Below, piece by piece: positions 26,123 through 34,856 of a stretch of 64,000 nt of DNA. The stretch is taken from NCBI RefSeq assembly GCF_002847285.1, contig NZ_CP025407.1, positions 806,001-870,000 on the forward strand. The letters run 5' to 3'. This DNA comes from Streptomyces sp. CMB-StM0423. Lineage in GTDB: Bacteria > Actinomycetota > Actinomycetes > Streptomycetales > Streptomycetaceae. A program made the translations under genes and the position numbers. The notes under the pieces were generated by a model. The model was not told the origin of the DNA. It was given only the letters and a program-made list of their open reading frames with translations, and searched no databases. Position 1 is the stretch's first letter, and each line of letters starts with the position of its first letter.

Positions 26123-27145
26123 GTGCCATCCGACGGATGTCCGCGGTGCTTCGCACCGCTCAAGGAGGACGGCAGGCCGAGTTGTGCGTGTGCGGCGGAC
26201 GCGGCACGGCAATCGGATACGCCGACGACCGGCAGCACGGCGACGACCGGGCAGCGCGCCGAGCCCCGGCTGATCAGACCGTACGTCATGCGCGCGACCG
26301 GCGCAGACGGCGGGCAGGACGCGGACGGCGGGAGCGAACCGGGGCCGGGTACCGAGCTGTTGCCGGTGCCGCGCGCGGCCTTCCTGCGGCAGGTGGCGCC
26401 GCGCGGCACGGTCGCGCGCGTCGAGGCGGCGGAGCCGGAGCCCGGTGAGGCGCCGCCCGCCGCGGACGGAGATGAGCACCGCCGCCGCCCCGTCGGGCTG
26501 CTGCTCGCGGCCGGCGGGGCGGCCGCGGTGATCGCCGGGCTGGTCGTCACCGCGGGGCTGCTGACCGGCGGTTCGGAGTCGGCCGACGCGGGCCCGGGAC
26601 CGGCCCGGATCAGCACGGGTCCGTCCGGCGGCGGCGAGGCGGACGGCGGCCCGGTGGGCGGCGGCGACGGGGGCGGCGGACCGGTGGACGGCGCGGGCGC
26701 GCAGCCCGACGACCGCGCCGGGCGTGACCGCGGCGACGGGGACGCGCCCCCCGACGGCCGCCGGGCCGCCGGCGAGGACCACGCCGGCGACCTCGCGCCG
26801 GGCCGCGCGAACGGGCAGATCGGCTCGATCGCCCCCACGGCCCCACCGGCGGACGGCACGTCCCACCCGCCGCCGTCCTCCTCCCCCACCGACGACGCCC
26901 CCGCCGTCCCCGTCCTCCCGCCGGTGCTCGGGCCCGGCGACTCGGGAGCCGAGGTGACCGAGTTGCAGCAGCGGCTGCGCCAGGTCGGGCTGGGCCTGTT
27001 GCAGCCCGCGGACGGCGCGTACGACGAGGGCGTACGCACCAGCGTGCGCACCTTCCAGTCGGTCAACGGCCTGGAGGAGGACGAGCGCGGCGTCTACGGC
27101 CCGGAGACCCGGCAGGAACTGGAGTCGCGCACGGACGAGCCCTGA
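26123..27145 (+). CDS. Membrane-anchored peptidoglycan-binding protein
   Basis: 340 residues. The N-terminus has four Cys in a zinc-ribbon-like pattern (CPRCFAPLKEDGRPSCACAAD). A membrane helix lies near residues 125-150 (PVGLLLAAGGAAAVIAGLVVTAGLL). It is followed by a ~120-residue Gly/Asp/Pro-rich low-complexity spacer that could cross the wall. The C-terminal PG_binding_1 domain reads GPGDSGAEVTELQQRLRQVGL ... DEGVRTSVRTFQSVNGL. The layout suggests an N-in protein linking the membrane to peptidoglycan. GTG 26123 has GGAGGGG upstream. It may have been co-inherited with the sigma-factor remnant behind it. Confidence 0.85.
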   Translation: MPSDGCPRCFAPLKEDGRPSCACAADAARQSDTPTTGSTATTGQRAEPRLIRPYVMRATGADGGQDADGGSEPGPGTELLPVPRAAFLRQVAPRGTVARVEAAEPEPGEAPPAADGDEHRRRPVGLLLAAGGAAAVIAGLVVTAGLLTGGSESADAGPGPARISTGPSGGGEADGGPVGGGDGGGGPVDGAGAQPDDRAGRDRGDGDAPPDGRRAAGEDHAGDLAPGRANGQIGSIAPTAPPADGTSHPPPSSSPTDDAPAVPVLPPVLGPGDSGAEVTELQQRLRQVGLGLLQPADGAYDEGVRTSVRTFQSVNGLEEDERGVYGPETRQELESRTDEP

Positions 27146-27146
27146 G

Positions 27147-27356
27147 CCCCGCGCGCTCCAGCCGGACCCGCGGCGCCGCAAGCGCGCCTGCGTCGTGCTG
27201 CGGCACGCCTTCGACCTCTCCGAGCGCGAGACGGCGCACACCCTGGGGATCTCCGTGGGCACCGTCAAGAGCCAGACCGCCAAGGGCGTCGCCCGACTGG
27301 AGGCGGCGCTGGGCGGCGGGGCTCAGCCGTCGTCCGGCCGGGTGCGCCGCGCGTAG
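27147..27356 (+). pseudogene. Remnant of an ECF sigma factor (region 4 only)
   Basis: The frame beginning just after the upstream stop encodes RRKRACVVLRHAFDLSERE, TAHTLGISVGTVKSQTAKG and VARLEAALGG, which is a sigma-70 region 4 helix-turn-helix of the SigE/SCO-type ECF class. There is no start codon, no region 2, and the frame ends at TAG 27354 inside the convergent CGNR gene. It is therefore the 3' piece of a lost gene. An intact copy would have been ~170 residues. Confidence 0.7.
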
Positions 27357-27946
27357 GCGCGGGCGGCGCGGGCCCGGTCGCCGCAGCGGGTGGAGCACCA
27401 GTGGCGGCGGCCGTGGCGCAGCAGGTAGCGGTTGCAGGGGCTGGAGCCGCAGCGGGTGAGGCGGTCCGCGTCGGGTGCGGTCAGCAGGTCGGCGGCGTCG
27501 GCGGCGAGGACGGCGAGGGCGCGGTCGAGGATCTCGTTGGTGGGGCACGGCGCCGCGCGGTAGGGGCCGTTCTTCTCGTCCCAGTACAGCAGCGCGGCCG
27601 TGGGGGCGCGGCTGAGCGCGTCGTTGACGGCGGCCAGCGCCGCCGGCAGGGCGGGCAGCCCCTCGGCGCGGGCGGCGAACAGCACCCGCAGATGCTCGCG
27701 CAGCGAGCGCAGTTGCGCCGCGCACATCTCCCGTATCCCGGCGTCCGCCGGGGCGAGGCCGTGCCCGGTGAGCCAGCGGTTGGCGCCCCCGGGGGTGCCG
27801 AGGAGGTCGGTGAACTGCCCCCCGGGCAGCGCCATGGCGCTGTTGACGAAGTCGAGCGAGGGATAGTCCGCGGCCCCGGGCGCGGGAGTGGTTGCCGCCC
27901 CGGGGGCGGTGAAGTCGCCGGTCGGGCTCTCGGGCATGCGTCTCAT
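27323..27946 (-). CDS. CGNR zinc-finger transcriptional regulator
   Basis: A 207-residue protein with the ABATE ligand-like N-terminal domain (YPSLDFVNSAMALPGGQFTDLLGTP) and a C-terminal CGNR-type zinc finger: RCGSSPCNRYLLRHGRRHWCSTRCGDRARAARAYARR, which carries four Cys; the usual CGNR is CGDR here. These are putative DNA-binding regulators of stress or secondary metabolism. The start was set at ATG 27946 (GGAGG 10 bases upstream); MEATRTM (27964) would also be possible but begins within the repeat array. It is divergent from the metallo-beta-lactamase-fold gene, and three phased repeats lie between them, probably its own operator. Confidence 0.85.
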   Translation of the reverse strand: MRRMPESPTGDFTAPGAATTPAPGAADYPSLDFVNSAMALPGGQFTDLLGTPGGANRWLTGHGLAPADAGIREMCAAQLRSLREHLRVLFAARAEGLPALPAALAAVNDALSRAPTAALLYWDEKNGPYRAAPCPTNEILDRALAVLAADAADLLTAPDADRLTRCGSSPCNRYLLRHGRRHWCSTRCGDRARAARAYARRTRPDDG

Positions 27947-27962
27947 GGTACGGGTTGCCTCC

Positions 27963-28016
27963 ATCCGTGAGGCAGGGCTATGGTCCTCACGGATAATTCT
28001 CCTGCCATCCGTGAGG
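27963..28016. promoter_or_regulatory. Three phased ATCCGTGAGG elements, alternating orientation
   Basis: ATCCGTGAGG at 27963-27972 and 28007-28016, and its reverse complement at 27985-27994. The centres are exactly 22 bp apart, about two helical turns. They fill the gap between the divergent CGNR regulator and MBL-fold genes, and the last copy ends 6 bp before the MBL-fold start. The probable ligand is the CGNR regulator. Confidence 0.75.
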
Positions 28017-28022
28017 TTCTTC

Positions 28023-28811
28023 ATGGCCGAAACCGGCACGACCGCCGAGCAGTTCCCCGTACGCGTCCTCGGCGGGCCCACCGCCCTCTTCGAGTACGGC
28101 GGACTGCGCTTCCTGACCGATCCCACCTTCGACGAGCCCCGCGTCTACGACGTGCCGGGCGGGTCGCTGACCAGGACCGCGCCCCCGGCGGCGGCGCCGG
28201 CGGGGCTGGGCCGTATCGACGTGGTCCTGCTCTCGCACGACGAACACCCGGACAACCTCGACGAGTCCGGCAGGGCGCTGCTCGCGGACGTCCCGCTGAC
28301 GCTGACCACGCCCGGCGGCGGAAAGCGGCTGGGCGCGGGTGCCCGGGGGCTGGCCGACTGGGAGACGGCCGAGCTGGACCGGCCCGGCGGCGGCACGGTC
28401 ACGGTCACCGCCGTGCCCGCCGTGCACGGTCCCGAGCCGCGCGCGGTCGTGGAGGCGGCGATCGGGGAGGTCACCGGGTTCGTCCTGACAGGTGCGGGGC
28501 TGCCCGTCGTCTACGTCAGCGGCGACAACGCCTCGACGGCGGCGGTCGCGGAGACGGCGGAGCGGTTCGGCCCGGTGGACACCGCGATCCTCTTCGCCGG
28601 CGCGCCGCGGGTGCCGGTGCTCTTCGGCGGCGAACCGCTGGTCCTGGACAGCGCGCAGGCCGCTGAGGCGGCCCGGGTCCTCGGCGCCCGCCGGGTGGTC
28701 CCCGTCCACTACGACAGTTGGTCGCACTTCACCGAGGGCCGCGCCGAACTGGCCGCCGCCTTCGACGCGGCCGGGCTGCGGGACCGGCTCGACTGGGGGC
28801 TGCGGGGCTGA
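28023..28811 (+). CDS. Metallo-beta-lactamase-fold protein with altered metal motif
   Basis: A 262-residue UlaG-like MBL-fold protein. The fold is recognised from FEYGGLRFLTDPTFD, IDVVLLSHDEHPDNLDESG, TAVPAVHGPEP, LPVVYVSGDNAST and ARRVVPVHYDSWSHF. The canonical HxHxDH metal site is replaced by HDEHPDN, so metal binding or chemistry may differ. It probably hydrolyses or senses a small molecule; substrate unknown. It is divergent from the CGNR regulator, with a three-copy repeat array right before its ATG and no clear SD, so the array probably overlaps its promoter and leader. Confidence 0.85.
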   Translation: MAETGTTAEQFPVRVLGGPTALFEYGGLRFLTDPTFDEPRVYDVPGGSLTRTAPPAAAPAGLGRIDVVLLSHDEHPDNLDESGRALLADVPLTLTTPGGGKRLGAGARGLADWETAELDRPGGGTVTVTAVPAVHGPEPRAVVEAAIGEVTGFVLTGAGLPVVYVSGDNASTAAVAETAERFGPVDTAILFAGAPRVPVLFGGEPLVLDSAQAAEAARVLGARRVVPVHYDSWSHFTEGRAELAAAFDAAGLRDRLDWGLRG

Positions 28812-28886
28812 TCCCGCGGACCGCCCCGCCGGGCGCGCCCCGGCCGGACGGCCCGGGCCCTCCGGCCGGGGCGGTCGCCGGGCCGC

Positions 28887-28921
28887 GGGTACGGGTCCTG
28901 CGGCCGCCCGCACCCGTACCC
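28887..28921. terminator. Inverted repeat, terminator-like
   Basis: A 10-bp perfect stem (GGGTACGGGT / ACCCGTACCC) with a 15-base spacer, 75 bp after the MBL-fold gene and 91 bp before the MFS gene. It could end the first transcript or be a site controlling the exporter. Confidence 0.4.
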
Positions 28922-29011
28922 CGCCCGCCGGACCGCGGGCGGGCGCCGCGTACCGTCGGCGCCGTACCACCGAATCGCACATGCGTCGCACTCCCGACTG
29001 AAGGAACCCAG

Positions 29012-30301
29012 GTGACCACGACCGCGCCCGCCTGGCCCGCCGTCCGCACCCGGGCCCGCGCCCAACGCCGGGCCCTGACCGTCCTGTTCACCGCCCAGGT
29101 ACTCAGCGGCGCGGGGCTGGCCGCGGGCGTCGTCAACGGCGCGCTGCTGGCGCAGGACATGCTCGGCTCCACGAGCCTGGCCGGGCTGCTCGGCGCGCTG
29201 GCCACCGCGGGGGCCGCGCTGGCGGCGGCCGTCGTCGGGCGGCTCTCCGACGCGTACGGCCGCCGCCCCGGGCTGGCCGCCGGGTATCTGGCCGGTGCCG
29301 TCGGCAGCGCGGGCGTCGTCGCGGCGGCGATGGCCGGCAGTTCGGCGCTGCTGTTCGCGGCGATGGTCGTCTACGGCGCCGGCACCGCCACGAACCTCCA
29401 GGCCCGCTATGCGGGCGCCGATCTGGCGGCCCCCGCGTACCGTGGCCGCGCCGTGTCCACCGTGCTCGTCGCCACCACGCTGGGCGGGGTGGCGGGTCCC
29501 AACCTGGCCGTGCCCGCGGGCGATCTGGGCGTCGCGCTCGGCGTCCCGCGGCTGTCCGGGCTGTTCCTCGTCTCGGCCGCCGCGTACGGCGCCGCCGCCC
29601 TGGTGCTGGCGGTGTGGCTACGCCCCGACCCGCTGCTGCTCGCGCGCGAACTCGACGCCGCGGAGAACGCCGCCGCGCCGCCCGCGGGGGCGCCGGGCGC
29701 GGATCCGGGGGCGGAGTACGGCGCGAAGCCCGCGGCCGGGCGGCGCGGCCCGGGGGTGCTGCCGGGTGCGCTGGTCATGGTGGTCACCCAGCTCGTCATG
29801 GTCGCGATCATGACGATGACGCCGGTCCACATGCACGACAACGGCCACGGCACCGCCGCCTCCGGCCTGGTCATAGCCGTCCACATCGGCGCGATGTACC
29901 TGCCGGCGCCGCTGTCCGGCTGGCTCGTGGACCGCCGCGGCCCGCTCGTCGTCGCCGTCGCCGCAGGGGTCGCCATGCTGGCCGCGGGGCTGGTCGCGGC
30001 CACCACTGCCGAGTCCACCGCCGTGTTCGCGGTGGCCCTCGCGCTGCTGGGGGTGGGCTGGAGCATGGGGCTCGTCAGCGGTACGGCGATGGTCACCAGC
30101 GCCATACCGGCCGCCACCCGGGCCCGTACCCAGGGACTGGTCGACGTCGCGATCTCGGCCGCGGGCGCCGGCGGCGGCCTCGCCTCGGGCGCGGTGGTGG
30201 CCGGCGCCGGCTATCCGCTGCTGACCGTGGGCGGCGGCATACTCGCGCTCGCCGTCGTGCCCGCGGCCGTCGCCGCGGCCGGCGGGATCAGCCGACGTTG
30301 A
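29012..30301 (+). CDS. MFS transporter
   Basis: A 429-residue major facilitator protein with about 12 helices. Helix 2-3 loop [13 protein letters not shown] is the MFS A-motif, and [11 protein letters not shown] the matching motif in the second half. A ~50-residue Ala/Gly/Pro loop lies between helices 6 and 7. This resembles multidrug or sugar efflux proteins; the substrate is unknown. GTG 29012 has AAGGAA upstream. Its 3' end overlaps the convergent TerD gene by 14 bases. Confidence 0.88.
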   Translation: MTTTAPAWPAVRTRARAQRRALTVLFTAQVLSGAGLAAGVVNGALLAQDMLGSTSLAGLLGALATAGAALAAAVVGRLSDAYGRRPGLAAGYLAGAVGSAGVVAAAMAGSSALLFAAMVVYGAGTATNLQARYAGADLAAPAYRGRAVSTVLVATTLGGVAGPNLAVPAGDLGVALGVPRLSGLFLVSAAAYGAAALVLAVWLRPDPLLLARELDAAENAAAPPAGAPGADPGAEYGAKPAAGRRGPGVLPGALVMVVTQLVMVAIMTMTPVHMHDNGHGTAASGLVIAVHIGAMYLPAPLSGWLVDRRGPLVVAVAAGVAMLAAGLVAATTAESTAVFAVALALLGVGWSMGLVSGTAMVTSAIPAATRARTQGLVDVAISAAGAGGGLASGAVVAGAGYPLLTVGGGILALAVVPAAVAAAGGISRR

Positions 30302-30866
30302 CGCCGTAGTCCGTGGCGATGCCGTGCAGCCCCGAGGCGTAACCCTGGCCGACGGCGCGGAACTTCCACTCCCCGGCCCGCCGGTACAGCTCGCCGAAGA
30401 CCATGGCGGTCTCGGTCGAGGCGTCCTCGCTCAGATCGAAGCGGACCAACTCGACGCCGTCGCTGCGGTTGACGACCCGGATGAAGGCGTTGCTGACCTG
30501 GCCGAAGTTCTGCCCGCGCAGATCGGCGTCGTGGATGGACACCGGGAAGACGATCTTCTCGACCTGCGGCGGGACCAGGCTGAGGTCCACGTTGATCGAC
30601 TCGTCGTCGCCGTCGCCCTCGCCGGTGAGGTTGTCGCCGGTGTGCTCGACGGAGCCGTCCGGGCTGGTGAGGTTGTTGTAGAAGACGAAGTGCTGGTCGG
30701 ACAGCACCTTCCCGGACGCGCCGCACATCAGCGCCGAGGCGTCGAGGTCGTGCGCCGCGCCTGTCGTGGTGCGCACGTCCCAGCCGAGCCCCACGGTCAC
30801 GGCCGTCAGCCCCGGTGCCTCCTTGCTGAGCGAGACGTTGCCGCCCTTGGCCAGGGAAACTCCCAC
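30288..30866 (-). CDS. TerD-family calcium-binding stress protein
   Basis: A 192-residue TerD/TerE homologue. The typical start is [29 protein letters not shown]. The Asp-rich loops [10 protein letters not shown] and [16 protein letters not shown] bind calcium, and [24 protein letters not shown] and [14 protein letters not shown] complete the family. TerD proteins are tied to tellurite/oxidative stress resistance and, in streptomycetes, to development. GTG 30866 was chosen for the GGAGG 7 bases upstream. It is a single gene, not in a ter operon. Confidence 0.95.
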   Translation of the reverse strand: MGVSLAKGGNVSLSKEAPGLTAVTVGLGWDVRTTTGAAHDLDASALMCGASGKVLSDQHFVFYNNLTSPDGSVEHTGDNLTGEGDGDDESINVDLSLVPPQVEKIVFPVSIHDADLRGQNFGQVSNAFIRVVNRSDGVELVRFDLSEDASTETAMVFGELYRRAGEWKFRAVGQGYASGLHGIATDYGVNVG

Positions 30867-30995
30867 GATCACCCCTCCACCTCTGATGTCCCTTCGCCAC
30901 CCTACAGGCGGTCGGCACACGTGCGGAGACCTTCTGTCGTACGCCGTACGGGACGGAATCCGCCGGCCGCCCGGGGCGTACCGGCACGGTCTGGG

Positions 30996-31892
30996 TCAGG
31001 TCCGCGCCCGCTGGGTGACGGCGATGCAGGCCAGCACGACCACCGCGGTCACCGGGGCGAGCGGGGCGAGGTGTTCGCCCATGAGCAGCACCGACCAGAC
31101 GAGGGTGAGCAGCGGCTGGGCGAGCTGGAGCTGGCTCGCCCGCGGCACCCCGATGACGGCCATGCCGCGGTACCAGAGCACGAACCCGCCGAACTGCGCG
31201 ACCGCCGCGATGTACGCAAGTCCCGCCACCGACTGCCCCGTCAGGTGCACCGGCTCCCGCGGCAGGGCCAGCGCGGCGACGAGGGCGGTGACGGGCAGGG
31301 CGGCGACGCAGCCCCAGGCGATGACCTGCCAGCCGGGCATGTGCCCGGCCAGCCGGCCGCCCTGGGCGTAGCCGGCCGCACACAGCAGCAGCGCGCCGAA
31401 GAGGTAGAGGTCGCCGGTGCCGGGCAGGCCGCGGCTCTGGCTCAGCGTGAAGGCGAGCACCGCGAGGGCGCCGGTGCCGGCGGCGGTCCAGAACGTACGC
31501 GACGGGCGGCGGCCGGTCAGCGCCGCCGAGCAGGCGGCGGTGGCCAGCGGCAGCACGCCGATGACGACGGCGGAGTGGGCGGTGGTCGAGGTCTGCAGGG
31601 CCAGCGTGGTCAGCAGCGGGAAGCCGAGGACGCAGCCGCCGGCGACGGTGAGCAGCGCGGCCCGGTCGCGCCGCGGCGGGACCGGCGCCCGGGCGGCGGC
31701 CAGGCAGCCCGCGGCGAGCAGGCCGGCCAGCAGGCCGCGTACGCCCGTCGCCGTCCACGGGCCGAGGCCGTCCAGGGCCCAGACGGTGGCGGGGAAGCTG
31801 AAGGAGAAGGACACCACGGCGAGGGCGGCCAGGAGCCTGCCGGAGCGGACCGGTATCGCCGCCGGCAGAGTAGCGCTATCTTGTGCTGTCAT
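30996..31892 (-). CDS. EamA/DMT-superfamily transporter
   Basis: 298 residues with ten predicted membrane helices in two EamA repeats (LLAALAVVSFSFSFPATVWALDGL ... and DLYLFGALLLCAAGYAQGGRLAGH ...). DMT transporters export amino acids, vitamers or metabolites. It is divergent from a MocR-type regulator, and the two ATG codons overlap (CATG). MocR regulators next to DMT genes often respond to pyridoxal phosphate or amino acids, so this could be an amino-acid or vitamin exporter (inference). Confidence 0.9.
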   Translation of the reverse strand: MTAQDSATLPAAIPVRSGRLLAALAVVSFSFSFPATVWALDGLGPWTATGVRGLLAGLLAAGCLAAARAPVPPRRDRAALLTVAGGCVLGFPLLTTLALQTSTTAHSAVVIGVLPLATAACSAALTGRRPSRTFWTAAGTGALAVLAFTLSQSRGLPGTGDLYLFGALLLCAAGYAQGGRLAGHMPGWQVIAWGCVAALPVTALVAALALPREPVHLTGQSVAGLAYIAAVAQFGGFVLWYRGMAVIGVPRASQLQLAQPLLTLVWSVLLMGEHLAPLAPVTAVVVLACIAVTQRART

Positions 31893-33360
31893 GAACGACA
31901 GTAGCAGTGTCGCCCAGTTGGTCGCGGTCCTGCGTGACGAGCTGAGCCGCTACTCCGAGGGCGAGAAGCTGCCGTCCAGCCGGGCGCTCGTGGCGCGGCA
32001 CCGGGTGAGCCCCGTGACGGTCTCCCGCGCGATCGCCGCCCTGACCGCCGGAGGGCTGGTGACCAGCAGGCCGGGCGCCGGCGTGTTCAAGGCCCCCGCC
32101 CGCGCTCCGGCGCGCGCCCTCGGCGACGTCTCGTGGCAGGAGGTGGCGCTGACCGCGGACCCGCCGTACGCCGCCGTCGACACCGGCCCGCGCGCCGCCG
32201 ACGCCGCCGGGGTGCTGGCCACGCTCGCCGCCCCGCCCGCGGAGGTCGTCGACCTGAGCGGCGGCTATCCGCACGCCTCACTGCGCCCGGAGCGCGCGCT
32301 GGCCGGGGCGCTGGCCCGGGCCGGCCGGCGGCCCGGCACCTGGTCCCGGCCGCCGGTCGCGGGGCTGGCCGAGCTGCGCGACTGGTTCGCCCGCGACATC
32401 GGCGGCCCTGCCGGGCCGCTCGGCGCCGCCGACGTACTGGTCACCGCCGGCGGGCAGAGCGGGCTCACCACCGCGCTGCGGGCGCTGGCCGCCCCGGGCT
32501 CGGCGGTGCTGGTCGAGTCGCCCACGTACCCGGGGCTGCTCGCCGTGGCCCGCGCCGCGGGGCTGCGTCCTGTGCCGGTTCCTATGGACGCCGACGGCGT
32601 ACGGGCCGACCTGCTGGCCGAGGCGTTCGCCGCGACCCGCGCCCGGGTGTTCGTCTGCCAGCCGCTGTTCCACAACCCCACCGGCGCCGTGCTGGCGCCG
32701 GAGCGGCGCGCGGCCGTGCTCGGCACCGCGCGCGCCGCCGGGGCGTTCGTCGTCGAGGACGACTTCGCGCGCCGGCTCGCGCACGCGGACGCCGCGCCGC
32801 TGCCGCCGGCGCTGGCCGCCGACGACCCGGACGGCGTGGTGGTGCACGTCCGTTCGCTGACCAAGGCCGCCTCGCCCAGTCTGCGGGTCGGCGCGCTGTC
32901 GGCGCGCGGGCCCGTGCTGGAGCGGCTGCGCGCGGTCCAGGTCGTCGACAGCCTCTTCGTGCCCCGCCCGCTGCAGGAGACCGCGCTCGAACTCGTCGGC
33001 TCCCCCGCCTGGGCGAGCCATCTGCGGGCGCTCGCGGGCGCGTTGCGCGAGCGCCGCACCGCCGTGTTGGGCGCGCTGCACGGCGAGTTGCCGGGGCTGG
33101 TGCCGGACCGGCTGCCCCTCGGCGGCTACCACCTGTGGCTGCGGCTGCCGGACGGCACCGACGAGGCGGCCGTGGCCGCGGCGGCGCTGCGCCACGGTGT
33201 CGCGGTCACGGCCGGGGCCCCGTACTTCACCGCCGAGGCGCCGGCGCCGCACCTGCGGCTGAGCTACGCGGCAGGCGCGGGCACGGCGCAGTTGCGCGAG
33301 GGCGTACTCCGGCTGCGCCGCGCGTTCCCCGCCGACTCGCCGCTCGCGGACGGGGGTTGA
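31891..33360 (+). CDS. MocR/GntR-aminotransferase fusion regulator
   Basis: 489 residues. The N-terminal GntR winged helix (ELSRYSEGEKLPSSRALVARHRVSPVTVSRAIAALTAGGLV) is fused to a fold-type I aminotransferase-like domain (GGYPHASLRPE, GGQSGLTTALRAL, QPLFHNPTGAVL, PLP-lysine region VRSLTKAASPSLRVGAL). Such MocR proteins use PLP as effector and control PLP synthesis, GABA use or neighbouring exporters. ATG 31891 has no leader or SD because the divergent EamA start overlaps it, so leaderless translation is likely. Repeats around 31880-31910 (CGACA...TGTCG) lie within its own first codons. Confidence 0.92.
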   Translation: MNDSSSVAQLVAVLRDELSRYSEGEKLPSSRALVARHRVSPVTVSRAIAALTAGGLVTSRPGAGVFKAPARAPARALGDVSWQEVALTADPPYAAVDTGPRAADAAGVLATLAAPPAEVVDLSGGYPHASLRPERALAGALARAGRRPGTWSRPPVAGLAELRDWFARDIGGPAGPLGAADVLVTAGGQSGLTTALRALAAPGSAVLVESPTYPGLLAVARAAGLRPVPVPMDADGVRADLLAEAFAATRARVFVCQPLFHNPTGAVLAPERRAAVLGTARAAGAFVVEDDFARRLAHADAAPLPPALAADDPDGVVVHVRSLTKAASPSLRVGALSARGPVLERLRAVQVVDSLFVPRPLQETALELVGSPAWASHLRALAGALRERRTAVLGALHGELPGLVPDRLPLGGYHLWLRLPDGTDEAAVAAAALRHGVAVTAGAPYFTAEAPAPHLRLSYAAGAGTAQLREGVLRLRRAFPADSPLADGG

Positions 33361-33387
33361 GGGGCGTAGCGGCGGGCCTCCGCGGTG

Positions 33388-34734
33388 TCAGCGGTCCAGC
33401 AGCTCGTCGATCTTCCGCTCCGCCGCCCGCCACGCCTGCGTGGGTGTCAGCTTCCGCTGCTCGACCGGCAGGATGCCCGCGTCGGTGATCTGCTGCTGGA
33501 TCGGCTGGTCCTTCGCGCCGAGTTCGAGGGTCGGGATGCTCTTGGCGGCGATGGAGAAGATCTCGCCGGTCGGCGCGTCGTTGAAGTACGGGTGCGTGGC
33601 GTCCGCGACCTGCGGCAGCTCGTACGCGGCCTGCGAGCTGGGGAAGCTCGCCCGCTTCTCGAACAGCCTGGCCTGCTGCTCGGGCGCGGTCAGCCAGGCC
33701 GCGAGCCGGGCCGCCGCCTCCCGGTGCTCGCCGGCCTCGGGGACGGTGAGGAACGAGCCGCCCCAGTTGGCGGGCTTGGGCGCGGCGGCGATGTCCCACG
33801 TGTCGGCGGCCCCGGGGCCCGCCTTCTCCTGTATGTAACCCAGCATCCAGGACGGGCAGATGACGGTCGCGAAGCCGCCCTCGGCGAAGCCCTCGTCCCA
33901 GGCGGGGGTGAACTGCTTGAGCCGGGCCGTCATGTCCCCCTGCGCCGCCTGCATCGCCAGGTCCCAGGAGACCTCGACGGCGGGGCTGTCCTTGTAGATG
34001 GCCTCGCCCTCGCGGCCGAAGTAGCGCACGGGGAAGCTGCTGATCGAGCCGTTGTAGACGCCGGCGGCCGAGTCGACGAAGGCGGTGCCGGCGGGGGCGT
34101 CCGCCATGTAGTCCGCGCCGACGCCGAGGTACTTCTCCCAGTCGGAGAACCACAGGGCGGCGACCTCCTCGCGGCCGGTGGGCAGCCCGGCGGCGCGGAA
34201 GAGGTCCTTGCGGTAGCAGACGGCCATGGGGCCGATGTCGGTGCCGAGGCCGACGGTCTTGTTCTCGTCGGTGGTCGCCTGGTCCCACTTCCACGGCAGG
34301 AACGCGCCCTCGTCGACGCCGGTCGCGGTGCCGAGGTCGGCGAGCCGGTCGGCGCGGGTGGCGACGACCTCGCCGATGTTGCCGACCTCGACGGCCTGGA
34401 TGTCGGCGAGCCCGCGGCCGGAGTCGAGGGCGTCGCGCAGCGCCGGGTAGTACTCCTCGTTGCTGGGCGCGGCGTTCTCCACGATGGTGACGCCGGGGTA
34501 CAGCTTCTCGTACTCGTCGTAGAGCCCGGCCTCCTCGAAGCCGAAGACGCCGAAGACGCCGACCGTCAGCGTGACGGGCCCGCCGTCGCCGCCTCCCCCG
34601 CCGTCCGGCGCGGCGGCGGGCGGGCCGTCGTCGAGCAGCGCGCAGCCGGCGAGGAGGCCGGCGGCCAGTGCGGCGGCGAGGGCACGGGACGTGCGTGTAC
34701 GGGTGCGGTTGCCGGTACGTGGGCGTGTGCGCAT
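33388..34734 (-). CDS. Orphan sugar-binding lipoprotein (CebR-box controlled)
   Basis: A 448-residue solute-binding protein, family 1, with a basic N-terminus and lipobox LLAGCALLDD, so it is a lipoprotein. The mature part has YEKLYPGVTIVENAAPSNEEYYPALRD, GTDIGPMAVCYRKDLF, GFATVICPSWMLGYI and NWGGSFLTV, all typical of sugar-binding proteins. No permease genes accompany it, so it must use permeases encoded elsewhere or act as a sensor. ATG 34734 has GGGGGAG upstream. A near-perfect CebR box 69 bp upstream links it to cellobiose/cello-oligosaccharide uptake (inference from the operator). Confidence 0.9.
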   Translation of the reverse strand: MRTRPRTGNRTRTRTSRALAAALAAGLLAGCALLDDGPPAAAPDGGGGGDGGPVTLTVGVFGVFGFEEAGLYDEYEKLYPGVTIVENAAPSNEEYYPALRDALDSGRGLADIQAVEVGNIGEVVATRADRLADLGTATGVDEGAFLPWKWDQATTDENKTVGLGTDIGPMAVCYRKDLFRAAGLPTGREEVAALWFSDWEKYLGVGADYMADAPAGTAFVDSAAGVYNGSISSFPVRYFGREGEAIYKDSPAVEVSWDLAMQAAQGDMTARLKQFTPAWDEGFAEGGFATVICPSWMLGYIQEKAGPGAADTWDIAAAPKPANWGGSFLTVPEAGEHREAAARLAAWLTAPEQQARLFEKRASFPSSQAAYELPQVADATHPYFNDAPTGEIFSIAAKSIPTLELGAKDQPIQQQITDAGILPVEQRKLTPTQAWRAAERKIDELLDR

Positions 34735-34802
34735 GGGACTCCCCCGGAAGCCGCCGCGCCCCCTCCCGGTGACGGGGCGCGGCGTGGCTTGGGAGCGTAG
34801 CG

Positions 34803-34816
34803 TGGGAGCGCTCCCG
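34803..34816. promoter_or_regulatory. CebR-type operator TGGGAGCGCTCCCG
   Basis: Matches the known Streptomyces CebR operator TGGGAGCGCTCCCA at 13 of 14 positions. A half-site (TTGGGAGCG) lies about 10 bp to its left. It precedes the orphan binding-protein gene. Confidence 0.8.
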
Positions 34817-34856
34817 GGTCATCCCATCTGCACATCTTTCGACTGCCGCGGACGGT

